A stretch of 64,000 nt of DNA from Pseudomonas viridiflava (GTDB lineage Bacteria; Pseudomonadota; Gammaproteobacteria; Pseudomonadales; Pseudomonadaceae): assembly GCF_900573885.1 (NCBI RefSeq), contig NZ_UPSE01000453.1, forward strand, positions 124,001-188,000, read 5' to 3'. Below, piece after piece: positions 27,797-35,522 of the stretch (positions are counted from its first letter, which is position 1; each line of letters opens with the position of its first letter). The translations under genes were made by a program, and so were the position numbers. The notes under the pieces were generated by a model that searched no databases, was not told the DNA's origin, and saw only the letters and a program-made list of their open reading frames with translations.

Positions 27797-28681
27797 ATGG
27801 CAATCAAGGTCTTGCAAACTCTCGATGTCGACCAGCAGAGGACGGCCATCGACGGCTGGCAACAGCACTACGCGCAGATGTCGGCGGGGCGTTTTCACGG
27901 CAGCATCGTGCATGCCCAGTGCAACGGCGTGGAAGCCTATGAAGAGCGCATGAACACCCGCGTCGAGCAGCATTTCCATGCACCCGACAACGCCCTGGTG
28001 TTCAGCTTCGACATGGCCGACGGCGCCTTGTACCTGCTCAACAGCGAAACCCAGAACACCTGGATCACCCCCGAAAACTACCGCGAAGTGGCGGTGGTGA
28101 TAGACCTCGACCTGATGGGCCAGGCGCCCTCCCCCAACAGCCTCGACGGCCTGCTGCTGACGCCGCTGAAATCGCAGCAGAGTCAGGTGTTCAGTTCATG
28201 GCTGAGTTATGTGCTGAACAAACTGTCGGCCACCCCCGGCGCCAGTCTGGATGCCAGTTTGTCGAAACAACTGGTGGACGACTGTTTATTTGTACTCGAC
28301 TGCTCGTCGCGCTCGCTGGACCAATCCCGGCAACGGCGCCTGGCAGAAGACCGGCGCATCGTCGGCAAGGTATTCGAGCTGGCGAGTGCTTACCCGGAAG
28401 ACAACTTCAACGTGCTGGAACTGGCGACCGCAGCGGGCGTGACCGTGCGCCAACTGCAGCACTCGTTCACCCAATTCACCGGCATCACCCCAAGCGCCTG
28501 GCTGCGCCTGCGCCGGCTGAACGCCGCCCACCGCGATCTGGCCCGGTCGGCGCCCGAGGAAACCACCGTGGCCGAGGTGGCCATGCGGTGGTCGTTCTGG
28601 CACCTGGGCCGGTTCTCGGAAGCGTATCGCGGCCTGTTCAACGAAATGCCCCGGTGCACATTGCAACGGCGGTGGAGTTGA
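27797..28681 (+). CDS. AraC-family transcriptional regulator
   Basis: 294 residues. The N-terminal half (about 1-180) is a ligand-sensing domain without a recognised name. The C-terminal half has the two AraC helix-turn-helix units, the first in FNVLELATAAGVTVRQLQHSF and the second around TVAEVAMRWSFWHLGRFSEAYRGLF, the latter close to the family signature. It is divergent from the gamma-glutamylpolyamine synthetase, so it most likely controls that set, perhaps in response to an amine. The ligand is not known from the sequence. Confidence 0.85.
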   Translation: MAIKVLQTLDVDQQRTAIDGWQQHYAQMSAGRFHGSIVHAQCNGVEAYEERMNTRVEQHFHAPDNALVFSFDMADGALYLLNSETQNTWITPENYREVAVVIDLDLMGQAPSPNSLDGLLLTPLKSQQSQVFSSWLSYVLNKLSATPGASLDASLSKQLVDDCLFVLDCSSRSLDQSRQRRLAEDRRIVGKVFELASAYPEDNFNVLELATAAGVTVRQLQHSFTQFTGITPSAWLRLRRLNAAHRDLARSAPEETTVAEVAMRWSFWHLGRFSEAYRGLFNEMPRCTLQRRWS

Positions 28682-29013
28682 GCCCCCAGCGCTCACCTTG
28701 TAGGAGCCAGCTTGCTGGCGAATGGATTGCTGCGCCGATGAATGCCTCGATGTTGTTGATCCGCTTTTGCTCTGGCATTTGCTCTGGCTTTTGATATGGC
28801 TTTTGATTTACCCGCCCCGTTCATCGCAGGCCGAGTGGAGTCGACGTGGAGGGGGTTGAGCGGCCGGGAGCCGCGAAAGGAGCATCGGGCCATGGATGGC
28901 CCGTTGTGACGGCCCCCGGAGTGGCGATGGAATGAGGGGAGTCGGAGCGCAGCGGAGACCCAAGGTAGGGGCAAGCCTTTTGCCCCGCTTTTCGGCGATT
29001 GGAAAAGCGGGTC
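28682..29013 (+). other. Non-coding stretch with REP half and dispersed genomic repeat
   Basis: It begins with a REP-like hairpin (TTGTAGGAGCCAGCTTGCTGGCGAATGG, from 28699). From about 28826 to 29013 it resembles a repeat known from many pseudomonad genomes (GGAGCCGCGAAAGGAGCATCGGGCCATGGATGGCCC region, with a short TTTTGCCCCGCTTTTC segment). Open frames on the minus strand here are translations of that repeat, not genes. Confidence 0.6.
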
Positions 29014-29280
29014 GCGCGTAAGGCGCGAAACAAAACGTTCAGCCAATGCGGTAATGAATACCCACCACCGCGTAACGTTGGGCTTCGCTGGACGCTCAAC
29101 CCAACCTACAAAAGCCTCGCGCGTAAGGCGCGAAACAAAACGTTCAGCACACGCGGTAATGAATACGTCCTTAGATCTACCGCACACGACTTGAGATTCC
29201 AGATCCCCGCGTGCGCGAGGATGACGGAGGGTTTGGTTGAAATGCGCGTAAGGCGCGAAACAAGACGTTCGCCACACGCA
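29014..29280 (+). repeat. Three spaced copies of a GCGCGTAAGGCGCGAAACAAAACG repeat
   Basis: Copies start at 29014, 29119 and 29244. The first two match over 48 bp apart from a short variable patch (29014-29061 and 29119-29166). The third (29244-29280) is shorter and has G for A in CAAGACG. Between copies 1 and 2 lies a piece of the TTGGGCTTCGCTG...CAACCCAACCTAC repeat (29076-29109). Between copies 2 and 3 lies a GTCATCC-type unit (29196-29227). The area is a landing zone of several repeat families. Confidence 0.85.
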
Positions 29281-29330
29281 ACAAAGCAGAACGACGCGAT
29301 ATCAGACGCGCTACAAAAACCCAATAAACA

Positions 29331-29354
29331 AAAAACCCGCCGAAGCGGGTTTTT
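29331..29354. terminator. Intrinsic terminator (bidirectional shape)
   Basis: AAAAACCCGC (29331-29340), loop CGAA, GCGGGTTTTT (29345-29354): a perfect 10-bp stem with A and T runs on either side. The nearest plus-strand gene ends 650 nt before it and no minus-strand gene lies close, so its transcript is unknown. Confidence 0.88.
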
Positions 29355-29414
29355 CTCAGACCATCCCAACATCCTGTCAGCAGCCATCATGGCAATGGTC
29401 GATCGTCCCTGATC

Positions 29415-29860
29415 CTGAAGCACTCCCTGCGCTTCAGTGACGGTTCTAGATTACGAAAAGTCCTACAGACGTAAAAGGCGATATCGGAGCCGCTTCTTGT
29501 AAGCCTTTCGCTATAGCTGAACGCGCTGCCACCAGCACGCCTGCAAACCGAGCGCTCGCTCGGGCTAAAAGCGTGCGTCACTTCTAATCCCCCAAATGCC
29601 TCGCAGCAGCTTTAGAACGGCCCCTGCGCTGTTGCCCACGCAACAGCAGAACAACAAGGTGCCCAGCAGCCTCGGCATAACACGACATAACCGTCATTGC
29701 AGGCGACTGATATGCCATCAACTGCCTCACCAGCCGTCGTAAACCGTCCGTCTTGTCATCGTTTAGTAGCAGCGGGGTCTTTTACTGCACAGCAAGGGTG
29801 CAGTAATGCAGACGGCGCCTGAGTCGGCTGGTCTTTTATTTGTGACTTCGCCGTCACAAA
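29415..29860. other. Hairpin-dense non-coding region upstream of the EPS locus
   Basis: No gene was recognised between 29355 and 30324. Five perfect inverted repeats occur within 450 nt: CTGAAGC/GCTTCAG (29415-29437), CCGAGCG/CGCTCGG (29548-29563), GCTGTTG/CAACAGC (29628-29647), ACTGCAC/GTGCAGT (29784-29804) and TTTGTGAC/GTCACAAA (29839-29860). Their spacing and loop sizes differ, so they are not one repeat family. They could be parts of a structured RNA or regulator sites. Confidence 0.6.
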
Positions 29861-30096
29861 CGGACCGTTGATCGGACGACCGGCTGCACTATCCACGGAA
29901 CAAATGCCGGGAAATCAATCCAACCAAAGTCGAGTCTAACGCTGACGCGGCACCGGTCCGGTAGGAAGTTGCTGCAGCCGACAAAGGCGAATTCCTTGAT
30001 GTGTAAGGGACTTAATACAGTGGTAGGCGGTGGAGATAGCAGGTTGCCATCGCCGCTGCAGTGGGCTTATGCTCCGCACCCGCTGCGCTGAGGCAA

Positions 30097-30123
30097 ATTT
30101 TTTTTGAACTTTTCGAAAAAAAT
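30097..30123. promoter_or_regulatory. AT-rich dyad in the EPS promoter region
   Basis: ATTTTTTTTGAA-CTT-TTCGAAAAAAAT, a 12-bp inverted repeat with one mismatch, in an otherwise GC-rich genome. It lies about 200 nt before the RfaH-like gene. Such A/T tracts are typical of UP elements or of MvaT/H-NS-like silencer binding; which one applies here is inference. Confidence 0.45.
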
Positions 30124-30324
30124 AAACCTAACGAAATCAGCTAGAAATCCCTGCTGCTAAAGGGCGCCATGAAACCGACACATAGGTTCGGTAAGCTTGG
30201 CTCTGTGTAATGGCATATTTCGTGCTTCGTAGGAATTAAGGCCTGGTTCGAGTGCGTGACAACTGTCAAGCACAACTCCAGTTTCATCAGCCAGCTTGAT
30301 TTCGCGAAGTGGAGTGAATGGTCT

Positions 30325-30828
30325 ATGGAAAGACTTGGCACCACCCAGCCGGCCTGGTACCTCTTGCAATGCAAGGCGCGCCAGGACAGCCGCGCTGAAG
30401 AGAATCTGCTCCGGCAGAACTATGTGACCTTTCGGCCCCAGTTGGTGACGCAGCGCGTAGTGCGCGGCAAGCGCCTGGATGTGCTGGAGTCACTGTTCCC
30501 CGGATACCTGTTTATCCAGTTGAGCCACGAGGACAACTGGTCTGCGCTGCGCTCCACGCGCGGAGTCAGCCGCATCGTCAACTTCAACCACCGCCCCGCC
30601 ACGGTGACCGATCAGGTCATCGAGCATTTGCGTGTGCGCTGTTCGGGTGAGGTGCCCAGCCAGCTGTTCCAGCCGGGCGACAAGTTGCAAATCATCCAGG
30701 GGCCATTAAGCACGCTCGAAGGAGTCTTCGTGGCGATGGATGGCACCGAACGCGTGATGATCCTGTTGCAGTTGTTGAGTCGCGAACAGCCTGTTCGCGT
30801 GCCTTTGAGTCATATCAAGAGCGCGTAA
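30325..30828 (+). CDS. rfaH: RfaH-type NusG paralogue (transcription antiterminator)
   Basis: Specialised elongation factor expected to bind RNA polymerase at ops sites, reduce pausing and Rho termination and recruit ribosomes. 167 residues. The NGN domain begins PAWYLLQCKARQDSRAEENL, followed by RPQLVTQRVVRGKRLDVLESLFPGYLFIQ and the RGVSRIVNF segment close to E. coli RfaH ATRGVSHFVRF. A KOW-type C-terminal domain starts FQPGDKLQIIQGPLSTLEGVF. The start was set at the ATG 30325 with GGAG 10 nt before it; a GTG start at 30256 would add 23 residues not seen in RfaH. It opens the EPS locus. Housekeeping NusG would lie beside rpl genes, which are absent here. Confidence 0.88.
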   Translation: MERLGTTQPAWYLLQCKARQDSRAEENLLRQNYVTFRPQLVTQRVVRGKRLDVLESLFPGYLFIQLSHEDNWSALRSTRGVSRIVNFNHRPATVTDQVIEHLRVRCSGEVPSQLFQPGDKLQIIQGPLSTLEGVFVAMDGTERVMILLQLLSREQPVRVPLSHIKSA

Positions 30829-30957
30829 ACAGGCCGGTATTAACCGAACCTGATGCTCTGGCGTAGCCGGTCGTTGTTGGACCGGCGCTCGCGGTGCCGG
30901 AGCTGTTTTCACCACATTTGCTCGCCGCGTTATCAAGGACCATACGTGCAACCTTGG

Positions 30958-30969
30958 GGCGGTAGCGTG
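30958..30969 (+). promoter_or_regulatory. ops element (RfaH recruitment site)
   Basis: The sequence GGCGGTAGCGTG is identical to the 12-base core of the enterobacterial ops element (operon polarity suppressor), including the invariant GGCGGTAG. It lies on the transcribed plus strand, 130 nt after the stop of the RfaH-like gene and 62 nt before the next start, inside the leader of the EPS genes, where an ops site should be. Confidence 0.88.
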
Positions 30970-31030
30970 GGAAAACGACCACATTTTGAACCGTTGGCCA
31001 AACTGGCCAGCCAGAACCAAGGACACCGCC

Positions 31031-31231
31031 ATGCGCGCCATTTATGCCTCTGCCTTGTTTTTCCTGGCCCTGACCGCCGGCGCTGTAAACGCTGCCGACG
31101 TTTCGCCTGCAACCGCACCGCTGGTCGCCGCAGATGAAGGCCAATCCGCCACGGGCGACAGCGCAACAGGCGCGCCATCGGGCGGTAACGCAGGCACCGG
31201 CAGCACTGCCGATACAGCCAGCCCGAGCTGA
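31031..31231 (+). CDS. Small secreted Ser/Thr/Gly-rich protein
   Basis: 66 residues. A signal peptide of about 21 residues (MRAIYASALFFLALTAGAVNA) is followed by a low-complexity tail rich in Ala, Ser, Thr, Gly and Asp and without Cys. The ATG is preceded by CAAGGACACCGCC, giving an AAGGA site 8-9 nt before it. It is the first gene after the ops site and 148 nt before the beta-barrel gene. No known family was recognised. The signal peptide and ribosome site make a real gene likely; its role in EPS export or assembly is only suggested by position. Confidence 0.7.
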   Translation: MRAIYASALFFLALTAGAVNAADVSPATAPLVAADEGQSATGDSATGAPSGGNAGTGSTADTASPS

Positions 31232-31379
31232 AGAAGATTGATGTAGGACGCGGAGTAAAGAGCTGAGCGAATTGTTAATGAAACCAATTGCAAATGCCGC
31301 GCACTAAGCGAAGCGGCACAGCTCATCCGCTACCCCTGACGCGCGCCCTGCCGCAGGCATGAACAAGCAAGGACTTCGC

Positions 31380-32540
31380 ATGAAATCGATCCGTCGGCTA
31401 GCCATAACGCTTGCAGCCCCGACCGTAATTCCCGCCTCGGCATGGGCACTGGAACCGCAGAGTGTCGACGTGTTCGGCCTGCAGTTCACCCCGACCCTGA
31501 CGGTGAAAGAAAGCTACGACGACAACTTCCGCGAGCTTGAGCACGAGGAAGAGTCTTCGTGGATCACCACCATCAAACCTGCTTTCGAATTGTTGGCAGA
31601 AGACCGTAACAGCGCCTACCGCCTGACTTACGAAGCCGACAGCGACATCTATCACGATGCCTCGGACGCCACCAACACCGACCACAAGGTGCTGCTGGAA
31701 AGCATCATGGAGTTCACCTCCAGCCATCGTCTGAAGCTGGAAGCCGGTTACGACAAAATCGAAGAAACCGGGGATACCGCGGTCGCCGACGAGAACGACA
31801 AGTACCACTCCACGCACGTGGGCGGCTTGTACACCTTCGGTTCGAAGACGGCCGATAACCGCCTGGACTTCGGCGCCAACTACGAAGAGTTGCGTTACGA
31901 CAACACCGGCAATATCAACGCCGACGAAGAGCGCGACACCACGGCATTCAACACCGTGTGGTACCACCGCCTCGGTGGCTCGACCAACTCGCTGGTTGAG
32001 TATCGCCACTACGACTACGACTACGTGCAGAAAAACAGCCCGCGCAACAGCACCAACGACGCAGTACTGGTCGGCGGCATCTGGGAAGCCACGGCGAAAA
32101 CCACCGGCAAGATGCGTGTGGGTTACGAGAAGAAGAATTTCGATGACAGCAGCCGCGACGACCTGACCAGCCCGATGTGGGAAGTCGGCGTCGACTGGAG
32201 CCCGCGAACGTACTCCACGTTCAGCCTGAGCACCCGCCGCGCCTTTGACGAAGGTGACGACGGCTCCGATGCCATCAAGAACACCAGCACCTCGCTGGCC
32301 TGGGCACACGGCTGGACCGAGCGCATTACCTCCACCGTGCAATACGAGTTCGGCACCAAGGATTACGAAGGCCAGGAGCGTTCCGACGACCTGCAAGTGA
32401 TCGGCTTCAACCTCAATTACAAAATGCGCCGCTGGCTCGATATCGGCGTTGGCTACAGCCACCGCGACAACGATTCCGACGCTGCGGAGCAAAGCTTCAA
32501 ACGCAACGTGTACATGGTCAGCCTCACCGGCAGCCTTTGA
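31380..32540 (+). CDS. Outer-membrane beta-barrel protein of an EPS locus (BBP2-like)
   Basis: 386 residues with a signal peptide (MKSIRRLAITLAAPTVIPASAWA). The rest alternates polar and aromatic residues in many short strands (GLYTFGS, RLDFGANYEELRYD, NSLVEYRHYDYDY, KMRVGYEKKNF, WLDIGVGYSHRD) and ends with a strand closing on a hydrophobic residue (VYMVSLTGSL). This fits the putative beta-barrel porin families found beside polysaccharide export genes. The start was set at 31380 with AAGGA 6-7 nt before it; an in-frame ATG at 31359 lacks a ribosome site. It probably forms the outer-membrane exit or anchor for the polymer, next to the short OPX protein. Confidence 0.82.
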   Translation: MKSIRRLAITLAAPTVIPASAWALEPQSVDVFGLQFTPTLTVKESYDDNFRELEHEEESSWITTIKPAFELLAEDRNSAYRLTYEADSDIYHDASDATNTDHKVLLESIMEFTSSHRLKLEAGYDKIEETGDTAVADENDKYHSTHVGGLYTFGSKTADNRLDFGANYEELRYDNTGNINADEERDTTAFNTVWYHRLGGSTNSLVEYRHYDYDYVQKNSPRNSTNDAVLVGGIWEATAKTTGKMRVGYEKKNFDDSSRDDLTSPMWEVGVDWSPRTYSTFSLSTRRAFDEGDDGSDAIKNTSTSLAWAHGWTERITSTVQYEFGTKDYEGQERSDDLQVIGFNLNYKMRRWLDIGVGYSHRDNDSDAAEQSFKRNVYMVSLTGSL

Positions 32541-32563
32541 GCCATATCATCTTGAGCCTCTCT

Positions 32564-33097
32564 ATGATTCGCAGACTTTTTCTCTCGCTGATTACCCTGG
32601 TTTTCTGCCAACTGGCCGTAGCCGAAACGAGTGGCGGGCAATACCAGCTCGCCTCGGGTGACGTTGTGCGCATTCAGGTGTACGGGGAACCGGACCTGAG
32701 TTTCGAAGAGATTCGTCTGAATGACGCGGGCACGTTCACCTACCCGTTCGTGGGTCAGATCGATGCACGCGGCAAGACGCCCAATCAGATCGAAGACCTG
32801 ATCGCCAACAAGCTTCAAGAAGGTTATTTGAAAGACCCTCGGGTCACCGTGGCAGTGGTTACTTACCGTGAGTTCTACATCAGCGGCGAAGTGCAAAAGC
32901 CAGGCGGTTATCCGTATCAGCCGGGCCTCACCCTGCAACGCGCCATCGCCCTTGCGGGCGGTCTGACGGAGCGTGCTTCGACCAAGCGCGTGACCATCGT
33001 GCGTGGCACCGGTGAAACCCGTCAGGGCGAAAAAGCCACCCTCGAAACCGCCATTCTTCCTGGCGACACCATCACCATCGAGCAAGGTTTTTTCTGA
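32564..33097 (+). CDS. Short polysaccharide export (OPX/Wza-family) protein
   Basis: 177 residues. A signal peptide (MIRRLFLSLITLVFCQLAVA) precedes the polysaccharide export domain (YQLASGDVVRIQVYGEPDLS, PFVGQIDARGKT) and one SLBB domain (FYISGEVQKPGGYPYQPG, LALAGG-like IALAGGLTERAS). It has no good lipobox and lacks the C-terminal helix and extra domains of full Wza (about 380 residues), so it cannot form the outer-membrane pore alone. It overlaps the kinase gene by one base (TGATG). Confidence 0.9.
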   Translation: MIRRLFLSLITLVFCQLAVAETSGGQYQLASGDVVRIQVYGEPDLSFEEIRLNDAGTFTYPFVGQIDARGKTPNQIEDLIANKLQEGYLKDPRVTVAVVTYREFYISGEVQKPGGYPYQPGLTLQRAIALAGGLTERASTKRVTIVRGTGETRQGEKATLETAILPGDTITIEQGFF

Positions 33098-35337
33098 TGA
33101 ATGATCTTCAGCGCATCACCCCAGAGCGCGTCTTGCCGTTTCGTAATCACCATAACGAAGACGAAGATGTCATCGACTTGAAAAAGCTCGGTGAAACCCT
33201 GTGGCAGGGCAAGTGGAACATTCTTGCCCTGGTCGTCATCGTCACCATGCTGGCTGTGGTCGCGGTGCTTAACCTGACGCCGCAATACCGCGCCAACTCG
33301 ATTTTGCTGATCGAAGACAAACACCCGCCGGTGTTGTCGTTCCAGCAGATTCTCGACACCACCGACAGCGGCAGCGAATACCTGCAAACCCAGCTGGCGC
33401 TGCTGCAATCCCGAGCCCTGGCCGAGCGCGTGGTTCGCAAGTTGAACCTGACGGACGAACCCCTGTTCGACCCGCGTCAGCACGCTGAGTCAGCCTTCGC
33501 GCCGCGCGCCATTCTGGCCAAGCTCGGTGTCGGCGAACTGATTCCCGGCCTGCTGCCGGAAGAAGACCCGAACGCCGGCCCGACCGAAGAGCAAGTGTTC
33601 GATATCGTCACCCAGCGTCTGCGCGATGAAATTGAACCGGCCCTGCTCGGCAAGAGCAAACTGATGGGCATCGGCGTTGAACTGCCTAACCCGGAACTGG
33701 CGGCAAAAATCGCCAACGCCGTGGCCGACGGTTTTATCGACAGCCAACTGGATGCCAGCCTGGAAACCTCGCTGGCCACCACCAACTGGATGAACTCCCG
33801 CCTGGAAGAGCTGCGCAGCAAACTGAAAACCGCTGAAGACACCTTGCAGGGCTACCGTGAACAGGAAGGCCTGGTAGATGTGGACGGCGTTGCCACCATC
33901 AGCGCCAACGAGCTGTCGATGACCGGCAACCGCATGATCGATGCCCGCCGCGCTCGCGCCGAAGCTGAAAGCCAGTACCGTCAGGTGCAGAAACTGAGCA
34001 CCACGGGCGACCTCGAACGTCTGGCCAGCGTGCCCGCCGTGCTTGGCCACCCGCTGATTCAGCAGTTCAAGGCAGACGTTGCCCGCGCCCAGGCCAAGGT
34101 TGAAGAAATGTCGCGCCGTTATGGTGACAAGCACCCGGCCATGGTCGGCGCCCGTTCGGAATTGTCTGCCGCCACCGCCAGCCTGCAAGCGCAGGTGCAA
34201 TTGGTGGTTGCCGGTATCGAGCGCAACTATCAACTGGCCCAGGCCAACGAAAACTCGCTGCGTTCCTCGTTCAATAACAACAAGGCGCAGATTCAGGACA
34301 TCTCCCGCAAGGAGTTCAAGCTGCGTGAGCTGCAACGTGAAGTGGACACCAACCGATCGCTGTACGAGACGTTCCTTCAGCGCCTGAAAGAAACCGCTGC
34401 CACCTCGGACATGAACTCGGCAAACGCCCGTATCGTTGACCGCGCCATTGTGCCGACCAAGGCCAGCAAGCCACGCAAGTCGCTGATCGTTTCGATTGCA
34501 GCGGTGCTGGCTGCGGTGCTGGGCATTGGTCTGACCTTGCTGTTTGAAGCCATGAACAACAGCTTCAAGAGCACCGAAGACGTCGAAAGCAAACTCAACG
34601 TGCCGGTTCTGGGTGTGGTGCCATTGGTGCCGAAGAAGAACCGTCATCAGGTCGCGCACCTGTTCGAGCAGAACGAGAACAAGGCCTTCAGCGAGTCGAT
34701 ACGAACGCTGCGTACCAGCCTGGTACTCACCGACCTCGACAGCCCGCGCAAGATCGTTCTCGTCACCTCCTCCGTACCAGGCGAAGGCAAGAGTTCGATC
34801 GCCAGCAACCTCGCCTTCTCGGTGGCGCACATTGAAAAAGTGCTGCTGATCGACGCCGACTTGCGCCGCCCGACCATGGCTCGCAACTTCGACTTCCCGG
34901 TGGGCACACCGGGCCTGGCCAACCTGATTGCCGGTACCGCCAAGCTCGATGAATGCATTCGCACCGTGGGCAACGTCGACATGATGCCAGCCGGCATGGT
35001 GCCGCCGAACCCGCAGGAACTGCTGTCGTCGGCACGCCTGACCAACATTCTGGAACTGCTGAAAACCCGTTACCAGCGCATCATCATCGACTCGCCACCG
35101 ACCATGGCGGTGAGTGACTCGAAGCTGTTGGCAACTACCTGCGACGCGCTGATCTATGTGGTTCGCGCCGAGCACACCTCGATTCCGATGGTGCAGAAAG
35201 GCATGGGCCAGCTGTTGCAAAACAACGCGCCGGTCACCGGTGTGGTGTTGAACCAGGTAGACCTGAGCAAGACCTCGAAATACGGTTACAGCTATGCCAG
35301 CTACTACGAAAACTACGGCGAAACGCCGAAAGCCTAG
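33097..35337 (+). CDS. wzc: Wzc-type polysaccharide co-polymerase / tyrosine autokinase
   Basis: Inner-membrane protein of 746 residues that sets chain length and couples polymerisation to export by cycles of tyrosine phosphorylation. It has an N-terminal Wzz domain with a first membrane segment (about 45-65, NILALVVIVTMLAVVAVL), a long periplasmic coiled-coil part, a GNVR-like region and a second membrane segment (about 465-485). A cytoplasmic BY-kinase domain follows, with Walker A SVPGEGKSS (about 560), Walker A' LLIDADLRRP (about 583) and Walker B IIIDSPP (about 661). The tail is tyrosine-rich (SKYGYSYASYYENYG), the usual autophosphorylation cluster. Confidence 0.95.
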   Translation: MNDLQRITPERVLPFRNHHNEDEDVIDLKKLGETLWQGKWNILALVVIVTMLAVVAVLNLTPQYRANSILLIEDKHPPVLSFQQILDTTDSGSEYLQTQLALLQSRALAERVVRKLNLTDEPLFDPRQHAESAFAPRAILAKLGVGELIPGLLPEEDPNAGPTEEQVFDIVTQRLRDEIEPALLGKSKLMGIGVELPNPELAAKIANAVADGFIDSQLDASLETSLATTNWMNSRLEELRSKLKTAEDTLQGYREQEGLVDVDGVATISANELSMTGNRMIDARRARAEAESQYRQVQKLSTTGDLERLASVPAVLGHPLIQQFKADVARAQAKVEEMSRRYGDKHPAMVGARSELSAATASLQAQVQLVVAGIERNYQLAQANENSLRSSFNNNKAQIQDISRKEFKLRELQREVDTNRSLYETFLQRLKETAATSDMNSANARIVDRAIVPTKASKPRKSLIVSIAAVLAAVLGIGLTLLFEAMNNSFKSTEDVESKLNVPVLGVVPLVPKKNRHQVAHLFEQNENKAFSESIRTLRTSLVLTDLDSPRKIVLVTSSVPGEGKSSIASNLAFSVAHIEKVLLIDADLRRPTMARNFDFPVGTPGLANLIAGTAKLDECIRTVGNVDMMPAGMVPPNPQELLSSARLTNILELLKTRYQRIIIDSPPTMAVSDSKLLATTCDALIYVVRAEHTSIPMVQKGMGQLLQNNAPVTGVVLNQVDLSKTSKYGYSYASYYENYGETPKA

Positions 35338-35366
35338 CGCTGCCTCGCCGCGCTCCTGTGGCTGTT

Positions 35367-35391
35367 CGAGTGGTCTACTTTTGGCCACTCG
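35367..35391 (+). other. Hairpin after the kinase gene
   Basis: CGAGTGG (35367-35373) and CCACTCG (35385-35391) form a 7-bp stem with an 11-nt loop. No T run follows, so it is a possible attenuator or processing site rather than a clear terminator. It lies in the 185 nt gap before the phosphatase gene. Confidence 0.5.
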
Positions 35392-35522
35392 TCATTAATC
35401 CGAACCGGCGCCAGACGCCGGTCATGGATTACCGTTCCAAACCTTTAAATCCGCCGTTCTCTGCCTGGTGGTGCCCGTTGTAAATGGGGTCACGACCTGC
35501 GTGAGCTACGCCCGGAGGCAAC

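Noticed and set aside
28693-29277. Minus-strand frame of 194 codons in the repeat region
   Set aside because: It is a translation of dispersed genomic repeats, has no ribosome site and repeats the same peptide at each repeat copy.
29014-29280. Possible CRISPR array (regularly repeated units)
   Set aside because: Only three copies, with spacers of 57 and 77 nt that are themselves other repeat families, unequal copies and no cas genes.
30256-30324. Longer N-terminus for the RfaH-like protein from a GTG at 30256
   Set aside because: The added 23 residues are not found in RfaH/NusG proteins and the ATG at 30325 has a better ribosome site.
29355-30324. tRNA, rRNA or transposase remnant in the gene-free region
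   Set aside because: No cloverleaf, rRNA segment or transposase motif was recognised on either strand.
33490-35388. 632-codon open frame on the minus strand
   Set aside because: Antisense of the kinase gene, with low-complexity composition and no domain; caused by high GC third positions.
35367-35391. Terminator after the kinase gene
   Set aside because: The stem lacks a following T run, so it was listed only as a hairpin.
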